The position numbers were made by a program, and so were the translations under genes. From Verrucomicrobia bacterium UBA7008 (lineage in GTDB: Bacteria; Verrucomicrobiota; Kiritimatiellia; RFP12; UBA1067): a stretch of 43,189 nucleotides of DNA. Every line of letters begins with the position of its first letter. The first letter of the stretch is position 1. A model generated the notes under the pieces. It made no database searches and was not told the DNA's origin. It saw nothing but the letters and a program-made list of their open reading frames with translations. The stretch covers positions 394 to 43,582 of the forward strand of contig DJXI01000092.1 of NCBI GenBank assembly GCA_002449695.1, given 5' to 3'. Positions 22,512 to 29,528 of this stretch are shown here, one piece after another.

Positions 22512-24941
22512 GTGAAAAAAGTACTCATCAGTGCCGCGCTGGCCGTGTTGGCGGCGGTGGCGGGCGCGGAGACCGTCCGCAAGCCCGGCGCCGCGCGTCG
22601 GCCGGAGCCCGCCCGCCGGACGGAATCCGGCCGCCGGACGACGGCCGCCCGACAGCCGGGCAGGGTCGCGCCGGAGGGACCCGCGGCCCCGCGCGCCAAC
22701 GACGGCCGCGCGGCGGATGCGGACGCGAAGGTGACGGCGGCGACGTTCGGCCCGAAGCGCACGAAGCCCGTCTTCACCGGCGAATTCCAGGTCAATCTCG
22801 TCGTCATCGCCTTCCCCGACTGCGACCGCCCGACGGACGTGGAGGAGATCCGCGAAAGCCTCTCGCGGGCGCACGGCGCGACGCTGAAAGAGTATTTCGA
22901 GACGTATTCGCAGGGCGTCACGTGGCCGTCGCTCGCCGTCTATCCCGCCGTCTACACCGCGCCCCATCCCTACGGCCACTACTGCCGGTACGACACCTTC
23001 GCCAACCTCATCGGCTTCAAGGGCGGCGCGGAGGGGACCGCGCGGGCGCAGCAGCTGCGGGCCGACGCGCTCGCCTTCGCGCAGAAGAACGCGAAGGGGC
23101 TGAAGAAGGGAGACGTGACGTGCTACGTCTACTGCAACCAGCTGAACGACGCGGTGCGGGAGGAGGTCCTGCGGCCGCTCTATCCGCCAAAGCCGGACGA
23201 TCCCGGCGCGCTCGACAAGCTGACGCTCTACCGCCCGCCGCTGCCGTGGGCGGACCCGCTGTGGCCGAATTCGATCGTGCAGGTCACGTATCCGGCGGAC
23301 GGCGCGACGCTGATCCACGAGCTGGGGCACGTCCTGGGCGCGCCCGACTTCTACCACGCGAGCGAGGAGCACGACGGCGTGGCGGGCGCGCCGGCGCTGC
23401 CGTGGGCGTACGGGCCGACGGGCCCGGCCTACTGCCGTTACATCTACCAGGCGTTCGTGCCGGCTGGGGCGTATCCGACGTATGCGGCGGACGGCGAGTA
23501 CACGCTGGACGCGCGTTCGGCGACGATCGACCGCACGGATCCCGCCGCGCCCCTGCCGGTCCTCGGCTGCTTCATCCCGTCGTCGCATCCGCACTACGTC
23601 TTCCAGCTGGAATACGCCTGCGACGAGCGGCCGCCCGTCGGCGTCGCGGGCGCGCACGGCCTTCTCGTCAACGTCATCAACGTCACGATGGCGAACCCGA
23701 CGATGGGGCCGCCCGACCTCTGCTACACCTACCGCCGGGGCGACGAATTCCTGAAGGGCGAGAGCGCCGACGCCGACGTCTTCCTGCGCGCGGGCGACAC
23801 GTTCACGATGACGAGCGACCCGGCCGCGCGGATCCCGCCGCTCATTCCCGGCGGCATCGAGATCACCGACATCCGCGAGGCGGACGGCCGCTGCACCTTC
23901 CGGCTGACGTTCACCAAGGAGAAGCGCACCGCGAAGGAGCTGAAGGACGCGCTCCTGCCGCGCATTCGCCTGACGGAGGTCGAGGAGGCGCTGCCGACGT
24001 CGGTGCGCGCGCGGTGCGAGATGATGTACCGGGGCGAGCCGCTCGTCGAGGAATACGGATTCGTCTGGGACGTCGCGAAGAACCCGACCGTCAGGAAGAA
24101 CCGGCTGCCGCTCTACCACCGCGACCGCTGGGACGCGCGGATCCTCGGCCTGAAGCCGGGCACGAAGTACTACGTGCGCGCGTATGCGCGGAACGCCAAC
24201 GGCCTCACCTACTCGAAGCGCGAGATCGAGGTGACGACGCCCAAGGCGGTGGACGCGGTGCCGCCGCTGCTGACCGACCGCATCCTCGACAACTTCTACG
24301 TCAAGCGGTGGTACTTCACGACGGACGCGGACGGCTACTTCAATTCGGCGAACCCGGTCCTGACGCTGATGAGCCTGGGCGTCTACTACGGCGTGACGCC
24401 GGGCGTCGCGGCGAAGCCGGGGGCGAAGGCGGCCGGGTTCGACGTGCGCCAGGTGCATACGGACCCGGGCGACAGCCGCCCGAAGTTCCGCCTGGCCGCG
24501 TTCGAGGAGTATTTCGGCGCGATGAAGAAGTTCGCCGAGGCGTCGGGCCTGCGCGCGCACACCTTCGGCGGCCGGACGGCGGACTGGGCGAAGACGTGCG
24601 TCCGCGCGCTGAAGATCCCGCCCAAGGAGGAGAAGGGCGCGTTCGTCGAGGTGAAGACGGCCGCGGCGCTCCAGGCGCAGGCGGGCGCAATCAAGCGCTG
24701 GCTCGACCAGTCCCGCCCCGTCCTGCTCGTGCGCGAGAACGATTTCATGCCGGGCGTGACCGACCGCATCTATCCGCTCGACATCGCGATCATCGACGGC
24801 TACGACACGGACGGCACGTGGCACGTCACGTTCCCGGAAGGCGGCGACCGCGGCTCGAAATCCGTCACTTCGGGGCCCTGCCGCGCCGAGACGCTGATGG
24901 TCTCGGTCAAGAACGCGGTGCTGCTGTTCTATCATCCGTAA
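22512..24941 (+). CDS. Secreted M6-type metallopeptidase with FN3-like and degenerate cysteine-peptidase-like domains
   Basis: 809 residues from a GTG start chosen because it begins the signal peptide (VKKVLISAALAVLAAVAGA) and lies 7 bp behind a -10. A basic Pro/Arg/Ala-rich linker (about 25-70) follows. The peptidase domain carries the zinc motif HELGHVLGAPDFYH at 269-282, the HExxHxxGxPDxY pattern of M6 (immune inhibitor A-like) peptidases. A fibronectin-III-like segment at about 495-577 (GLKPGTKYYVRAYARNANG) comes next. The last 220 residues resemble the C10/C39 cysteine-peptidase fold (FTTDADGYFNSANPVLTLMSL ... AIIDGYDTDGTWHVTFPEGG), but no Cys sits at the usual helix position and the usual His before the IDGYD strand is Asp. 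It is therefore probably a non-catalytic relic. Alone between comEC and the AGE gene. Confidence 0.8.
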   Translation: MKKVLISAALAVLAAVAGAETVRKPGAARRPEPARRTESGRRTTAARQPGRVAPEGPAAPRANDGRAADADAKVTAATFGPKRTKPVFTGEFQVNLVVIAFPDCDRPTDVEEIRESLSRAHGATLKEYFETYSQGVTWPSLAVYPAVYTAPHPYGHYCRYDTFANLIGFKGGAEGTARAQQLRADALAFAQKNAKGLKKGDVTCYVYCNQLNDAVREEVLRPLYPPKPDDPGALDKLTLYRPPLPWADPLWPNSIVQVTYPADGATLIHELGHVLGAPDFYHASEEHDGVAGAPALPWAYGPTGPAYCRYIYQAFVPAGAYPTYAADGEYTLDARSATIDRTDPAAPLPVLGCFIPSSHPHYVFQLEYACDERPPVGVAGAHGLLVNVINVTMANPTMGPPDLCYTYRRGDEFLKGESADADVFLRAGDTFTMTSDPAARIPPLIPGGIEITDIREADGRCTFRLTFTKEKRTAKELKDALLPRIRLTEVEEALPTSVRARCEMMYRGEPLVEEYGFVWDVAKNPTVRKNRLPLYHRDRWDARILGLKPGTKYYVRAYARNANGLTYSKREIEVTTPKAVDAVPPLLTDRILDNFYVKRWYFTTDADGYFNSANPVLTLMSLGVYYGVTPGVAAKPGAKAAGFDVRQVHTDPGDSRPKFRLAAFEEYFGAMKKFAEASGLRAHTFGGRTADWAKTCVRALKIPPKEEKGAFVEVKTAAALQAQAGAIKRWLDQSRPVLLVRENDFMPGVTDRIYPLDIAIIDGYDTDGTWHVTFPEGGDRGSKSVTSGPCRAETLMVSVKNAVLLFYHP

Positions 24942-24984
24942 CGACTCACACGACTCGAAAAAACAGAAGAAAGGAAAAACCTGC

Positions 24985-26160
24985 ATGAAGACAGCCTATT
25001 GGCAGAAGTGGAACAAGACGTACCGGAACGAGCTGGTGAAGAACATCCTGCCGTTCTGGATGAAGCACGGGTTCGACCGCGTGAACGGCGGCGTGTACAC
25101 CTGTCTCGACCGCGACGGGAGCCTCATGGACTCGACGAAATCCGTCTGGTTCCAGGGGCGCTTCGGGTGGATGACGGCCTACGCCTACAACCACGTCGAG
25201 AAGAACCCGGAGTGGCTCGCGGCATCGAAGTCGTGCTGCGAGTTCCTGGAGGCGCACTGCTTCGACAAGTCGGGGCGCGCCTACTTCGAGGTGACCGCCG
25301 AGGGCGTCGGGCTGCGCAAGCGCCGCTACGTCTTCTCGGAATGCTTCGCCGCGATCGCCTACGCGGAGTATGCGCTCGCGAGCGGCGACAAGGCGTGGGG
25401 GCGCAAGGCGCTCGCGCTCTTCAGGCGCATCCGCAGGTTCACCGCGAACCCCGCGAAGTGGATGCCGTCCAAGTACGAGCCGACGGTTGTGGCGCAGGGC
25501 CATTCGCTGACGATGATCCTCATCAACGTGGCGAACGTCCTCAAGCAGATCTCCGACGATCCGATCCTCGACGAGCAGATCACGGAGTCCGTCGCGAAGC
25601 TGACGAAGTACTTCATCCATCCCGAATTCAAGGCGCTGCTCGAAACGGTGGGGCCGAACGGCGAGTTCATCGACACGCTCGCCGGCCGCGTCATCAACCC
25701 CGGCCACTGCATCGAGACGAGCTGGTTCCTGATGGACGTCGCGGTCGCGCGCAAGGACGACAAGCTCCTCAAGACGGCCCTGCAGATCCTCGACTGGTCG
25801 TGGGCGTGGGGCTGGGACAAGAAGTGCGGCGGGGGCGGCATCATCTCGTTCCGCGACTGCCGCAACCTGCCGCCGCAGTGCTACGAGCAGGACATGAAGT
25901 TCTGGTGGCCGCAGTGCGAGACAATCATCGCGACGGCGTACGCGTACAAGCTGACGGGCGACAAGAAGTACCAGCGGTGGCACAAGCTCGTCAGCGACTG
26001 GGCGTGGGCGCACCTCAAGGACAGGAAGTATCCCGAGTGGTACGGCTACCTGCACCGCGACGGCACGGTGGCGCAGCCGGCGAAGGGCAACATCTTCAAG
26101 GGCCCGTTCCACATCCCGCGCATGCTCGTGAAGGCGGGACTCCTCACGCAGGACATGTGA
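24985..26160 (+). CDS. AGE-family epimerase (N-acylglucosamine 2-epimerase type)
   Basis: Cytoplasmic (alpha/alpha)6-barrel enzyme, 391 residues, no signal peptide. The start MKTAYWQKWNKTYRNELVKNILPFW, then GGVYTCLDRDGS, WFQGRFGWMTAYAYN, the long helix-pair repeats, VVAQGHSLTMILIN, NPGHCIETSWFLMD, KFWWPQCETIIATAYAY and WYGYLHRDG match AGE-family proteins closely. Members interconvert N-acetylglucosamine/N-acetylmannosamine or isomerise mannose/cellobiose; conserved His residues are seen in QGHS, GHCIE and YLHRDG. Sequence alone does not fix the substrate. Nearby glycoside hydrolases suggest catabolism of host or plant glycans. AAAGGA precedes the ATG. folB starts on its last base. Confidence 0.88.
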   Translation: MKTAYWQKWNKTYRNELVKNILPFWMKHGFDRVNGGVYTCLDRDGSLMDSTKSVWFQGRFGWMTAYAYNHVEKNPEWLAASKSCCEFLEAHCFDKSGRAYFEVTAEGVGLRKRRYVFSECFAAIAYAEYALASGDKAWGRKALALFRRIRRFTANPAKWMPSKYEPTVVAQGHSLTMILINVANVLKQISDDPILDEQITESVAKLTKYFIHPEFKALLETVGPNGEFIDTLAGRVINPGHCIETSWFLMDVAVARKDDKLLKTALQILDWSWAWGWDKKCGGGGIISFRDCRNLPPQCYEQDMKFWWPQCETIIATAYAYKLTGDKKYQRWHKLVSDWAWAHLKDRKYPEWYGYLHRDGTVAQPAKGNIFKGPFHIPRMLVKAGLLTQDM

Positions 26161-26510
26161 TGACGCTGACGCTGAACGGTCTGCAGGTCGTCTGCATCAT
26201 CGGCGAGCGGCCGGAGGAGCGCACGACGCCGCAGACGCTCACGCTCGATCTCGCGCTCGAGCTCCCCGACGAGACGGCGGCGGTGACGGACGAGCTGACG
26301 GACACGGTCGACTACGCCGCGCTTGCGGCGGCGGTCACGGCCGCGCTCGTCCGGGCGCAGTGCCGGATGATCGAGCGCGCCGCCGCCGTCGCGCTCGACG
26401 TCTGCCGCGCCGAACCGCGCGTCGCGGCCGCGCGCGTGACGGTCACGAAGGCGGGCGCGGTCCCCGGCCTCGCCTCCGCCTCCGTCACGCTCGCATCGTC
26501 CCGTCCGTAA
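26160..26510 (+). CDS. folB: Dihydroneopterin aldolase
   Basis: 116-residue protein of the folate pathway, cleaving dihydroneopterin to 6-hydroxymethyl-dihydropterin. Begins MTLTLNGLQVVCIIGERPEERTTPQTLTLDLALEL, which matches the FolB N-terminus including the active-site-region Glu in IGERPEER; DTVDYAALAAAV and MIERAAAVALDVC (the E of the family's LIE motif) follow, then VTVTKAGAVP. Its ATG overlaps the AGE stop by one base (TGATG), implying coupled translation. No other folate gene is close. Confidence 0.85.
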   Translation: MTLTLNGLQVVCIIGERPEERTTPQTLTLDLALELPDETAAVTDELTDTVDYAALAAAVTAALVRAQCRMIERAAAVALDVCRAEPRVAAARVTVTKAGAVPGLASASVTLASSRP

Positions 26511-26544
26511 CGTCCTCCTTTTCGGGCGGCGGAAAGGGCGCTTA

Positions 26545-26567
26545 AAAATCCTGTCTAGACAATCTTG
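26545..26567 (+). promoter_or_regulatory. Candidate operator with TGTCTAGACA palindrome, upstream of beta-repeat gene
   Basis: Perfect 10-bp palindrome TGTCTAGACA at 26552-26561 inside a 23-bp block that recurs with one difference at 29420-29442. It starts exactly 37 bp before the -10 first base in both places. Likely a regulator site abutting the -35. Confidence 0.65.
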
Positions 26568-26594
26568 TTGACAGGGACGGCGGTGTGGTATACT
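26565..26594 (+). promoter_or_regulatory. Promoter of the beta-repeat protein gene
   Basis: -10 TATACT at 26589-26594 preceded by TGG. A -35 TTGTTG at 26565-26570 gives an 18-bp spacer; an overlapping TTGACA at 26568-26573 gives 15 bp. Leader about 52 nt with AAGGAG at 26631-26636. Confidence 0.7.
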
Positions 26595-26646
26595 GACGGC
26601 AACTTCAACGAACACCCGTTCAACAAAACGAAGGAGCCTCGCCGCC

Positions 26647-29313
26647 ATGAAACAAAAACACGTCGTCCTGAAACAAAAACTCGCCGCAGCCGTTGCGTCA
26701 GTTGCCGCGCTGGCCTCGCTCACCGCCCGATGCGTGGAGCGGTCTTACAACTGGAAGGACGACGCTCAAGACACCTCGTGGGCAAATTCCGCCAACTGGC
26801 GTTACTGGGCCAATAACGCCTGGCAGGAAAACGACGGCTATCCGAACGCGCTGACGCACGGCGCGGAGTTCTGGAAGGATGCGACCGTCGGTATTTCGGG
26901 CGAAGAGACAATCGGCGAACTGAAAATCGGCGCGAATGTCGTGCTTGACGGAGGAATGCTGATAGTCGGCGAAAACGATGATGCTGACGCATGGTACGAG
27001 GTTCAGATTGCGCCTGACGACTGGAAAGAAACGAATGTCACCGAGGGTTCGCTTGAAGTCAGGGGCGGCACCTTGAAGATAGTCAAGCGCAACAACAGTC
27101 TTGATGTCGGGCGAGATGCCGGTTCCTCCGGCACGCTGACTGTTTCGGGCGGGATCGTTGAGGCGCAGACGCTGCGGCTGGGCTATGGCGAAGGCGCGAC
27201 CGGCACGGTCAACCTGAACAGCGGTACGCTTTCGGTTTACGATATCGAGCAGGGTAGCGGGACGGGCACGATTGTCTTTAACGGCGGCACGCTTCAGATA
27301 AATAACGATGTTTATCTGGTCAAGTCCAAGATCGCCCTCAAGATGGCGGAGGGCGGCGTGACATTCGACATCCCCGACCTGGGAACGGGGACGGCGCAGA
27401 TTGTGAACGCAATCACGTATGCGGACGGCGTGACGTCTGCGACACTGACAAAAACCGGCGCCGGCGTCCTTGCGCTGAAGGGCACGACCGCCGCAACGAA
27501 GATTGTTGCAAAAGGCGGCAAGCTGATGTTCTGGGATTCTGCCAGCGTAAACGACAAATACGCACTTGAGCTGGCGGGCGGAACCGCGGAATCTACGACA
27601 TTTTCTTCCATCGAGATAACGGGCGGCGCCTACGAGCTGGACGACCTGCCTGCGACAAGCGCGGATTCTGTGAAGCTTTCTGGCGGCACGCTGACCGCGT
27701 CGGCTGACTCCGCATCTCCGACGCTTTCCAAGACGGTCGTCCTCAACGGCGGCACGCTGGAAATCACAATCGACAGCGAGGTGACAATCGACAACTCGCA
27801 GGAGTTTTCCATCGGCGGCATCAGCCTCGGCGCTAATGGCTCTGTCAACGACATCGTTCTCAAGCAAGGCGAAACGGCCATCCCCTGCGCGGCGATTTCG
27901 CTTTCTGGCACGACGCTCAAGCTGCGTAAATTAACGGATGATGATGCGAAGTATCGTTGGCTTGGCGCAACGGAAAGCTACAATGAGGGATCGAACTGGG
28001 GCGCAGGATATTGTCCGTGGACTAAGATATTCGGTGCTTACAAAGGAGCACGCACATCCGTGACGATGGATGTCGCGGAAGGATCCGATCAGAACGGCGG
28101 CTGGAAGTTCCATGGCGGTGATTTCTTCACGTTCACAGCCGCGAATGATGAGTGTGGCAAAACAACAGACAGCGATATTGTAATCAGCGGACTGGAGGGC
28201 TGCGGGGCGAAGATAGTCCGCGGGACGTATGTGTTCGGCAACTCAATCTATATCGCGAATGAAGAATCGTCTTGCGGTCGGCTCGAAATCGCCTCCGGTT
28301 CGGTGACCGCGAAAAAGTACGATGTCAAAGTCGGCGAGCATGGAACGGGCGAACTGATCGTCAGCGGCGGCTCGCTCGTGGTTGTTGAACAGTGGCTGGG
28401 CGTGGGCGCGAGCGGCGGAACGGGTACACTGCGGCTCACGGGTGGAAGTGTTTCCGTGCCGGGCATCTATTCGGGCGGCACTGGCACGGTCTACCTGGAC
28501 GGCGGCACGCTTGTCGCGACATCGGCTGACGGGAACGGTCTTCTCCAGGCGAGCCTGTCAAACGTCTTTGTCGGCAAGGGCGGCGCAATCATCGATACCG
28601 GCGCCAACGACCCGTCGATCCAGGAGGTGCTTCAGCATGATGCATCTCTGGGCGAGACGGTTGACGGCGGGCTTGTGAAGCGCGGCGCGGGTACGCTCAC
28701 GTTCACGGTCGCGCCGACGTTCACGGGCCGCGTATCCGTCGAGCAGGGCGTGGTCGTCATGCCCACAGGTGACATCGAGCCGAACGGCGCGACGACATTC
28801 AAGGTGACGGAGGACAGCCAAGATTTCTTCTATCCGCTTGCGTCCGCTGTTGCCGGTGACGCCGGTGTCGAATATCCGAGCGAGGCGGCCGCCACTGCGG
28901 CGGCGAAGAAAGGTGTCGCCATACCGTCCGCTGTCGCGGCGGTTCTGGATACGAACGAGAAAGTCGCCGCCTACCGCGTGCTGTTCTCGGCTAAGGCCCA
29001 GCTGGTGGAGGACAGCAAGTGGTTCGTGTACGTGGACTTTACGGAAAATGCGAAGAGCGACTTGGGCGCCGCGCTGACGCAGGAATTCGCGGATGTCGAT
29101 TTCTCGAAACTCTCCAGCGAAGGCAATGCGTCCGTGACGATCGATCATCCTGTCGCCGGGCTCTACTACCGCCTGTGCTCGGGCGCGGACGTGAACGCTC
29201 TTGCGCCGGGCAAGGCAACGCTGTCGAACGGCTCGCCTCTTGAGCTGAAGCTCGATGCGGCGGGCGCGTGCACGTTCTACCGGCTCAACGTGTCGACGAC
29301 CGGCAATAATTAG
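26647..29313 (+). CDS. Large secreted beta-strand-repeat (autotransporter-associated repeat type) protein
   Basis: 888 residues. A signal-peptide-like N-terminus (KLAAAVASVAALASLTARC) is followed by a W-rich segment (YNWKDDAQDTSWANSANWRYW) typical of proteins with PATR/beta-strand repeats. The body has many GGT/GGS turns between short strands (LEVRGGTLKIV, LTVSGGIVEAQTLRLG, VNLNSGTLSV, IVFNGGTLQI, LRLTGGSVSV, VYLDGGTLVA), and VKRGAGTLTFTVAPTFTGRVSVEQGVVV is a clear autotransporter-associated repeat. These predict a right-handed beta-helix. There is no C-terminal beta-barrel, so it is not a classical autotransporter; it ends FYRLNVSTTGNN. Base composition is visibly more AT-rich than the flanking genes. 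Own promoter and double terminator make it monocistronic. Adhesin or glycan-binding surface protein is a guess. Confidence 0.75.
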   Translation: MKQKHVVLKQKLAAAVASVAALASLTARCVERSYNWKDDAQDTSWANSANWRYWANNAWQENDGYPNALTHGAEFWKDATVGISGEETIGELKIGANVVLDGGMLIVGENDDADAWYEVQIAPDDWKETNVTEGSLEVRGGTLKIVKRNNSLDVGRDAGSSGTLTVSGGIVEAQTLRLGYGEGATGTVNLNSGTLSVYDIEQGSGTGTIVFNGGTLQINNDVYLVKSKIALKMAEGGVTFDIPDLGTGTAQIVNAITYADGVTSATLTKTGAGVLALKGTTAATKIVAKGGKLMFWDSASVNDKYALELAGGTAESTTFSSIEITGGAYELDDLPATSADSVKLSGGTLTASADSASPTLSKTVVLNGGTLEITIDSEVTIDNSQEFSIGGISLGANGSVNDIVLKQGETAIPCAAISLSGTTLKLRKLTDDDAKYRWLGATESYNEGSNWGAGYCPWTKIFGAYKGARTSVTMDVAEGSDQNGGWKFHGGDFFTFTAANDECGKTTDSDIVISGLEGCGAKIVRGTYVFGNSIYIANEESSCGRLEIASGSVTAKKYDVKVGEHGTGELIVSGGSLVVVEQWLGVGASGGTGTLRLTGGSVSVPGIYSGGTGTVYLDGGTLVATSADGNGLLQASLSNVFVGKGGAIIDTGANDPSIQEVLQHDASLGETVDGGLVKRGAGTLTFTVAPTFTGRVSVEQGVVVMPTGDIEPNGATTFKVTEDSQDFFYPLASAVAGDAGVEYPSEAAATAAAKKGVAIPSAVAAVLDTNEKVAAYRVLFSAKAQLVEDSKWFVYVDFTENAKSDLGAALTQEFADVDFSKLSSEGNASVTIDHPVAGLYYRLCSGADVNALAPGKATLSNGSPLELKLDAAGACTFYRLNVSTTGNN

Positions 29314-29316
29314 AGC

Positions 29317-29377
29317 AAAAAGGCTGAGCCTTTTTCGGGAACCCGGGTTTCCTCTCTTTCCCGGGTTCCCTTTTTTT
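29317..29377 (+). terminator. Double intrinsic terminator after the beta-repeat gene
   Basis: First hairpin AAAAAGGC-TGA-GCCTTTTT (29317-29335). Second, stronger hairpin GGGAACCCGGG (29337-29347)/CCCGGGTTCCC (29360-29370) followed by seven T (29371-29377). Confidence 0.92.
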
Positions 29378-29419
29378 GTTGGTTTAAATCACGGGATCGT
29401 CGCGGTCGGCCCGCCGTTC

Positions 29420-29442
29420 AAAATCCTGTCTAGACAACCTTG
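29420..29442 (+). promoter_or_regulatory. Candidate operator with TGTCTAGACA palindrome, upstream of discoidin-like gene
   Basis: TGTCTAGACA at 29427-29436, same 23-bp block as at 26545-26567 with a single C/T difference and the same 37-bp spacing to the -10. Confidence 0.65.
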
Positions 29443-29469
29443 AACCGGGTTCGGGGGAAATGGTATAAT
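29440..29469 (+). promoter_or_regulatory. Promoter of the discoidin-like/GH27 unit
   Basis: -35 TTGAAC at 29440-29445, 18-bp spacer, -10 TATAAT at 29464-29469 preceded by TGG. About 59 nt leader with GAGGAGG just before the ATG at 29529. Confidence 0.75.
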
Positions 29470-29528
29470 TCAGGCAAAGTTCGGCTCAAAAAGACCGGAC
29501 GCAGCCAATTGAACACGAGGAGGTCGAA

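Noticed and set aside
22038..24986. Minus-strand open frame opposite the M6 peptidase gene
   Set aside because: Same GC-driven artefact; the + strand carries signal peptide, HELGH motif and promoter.
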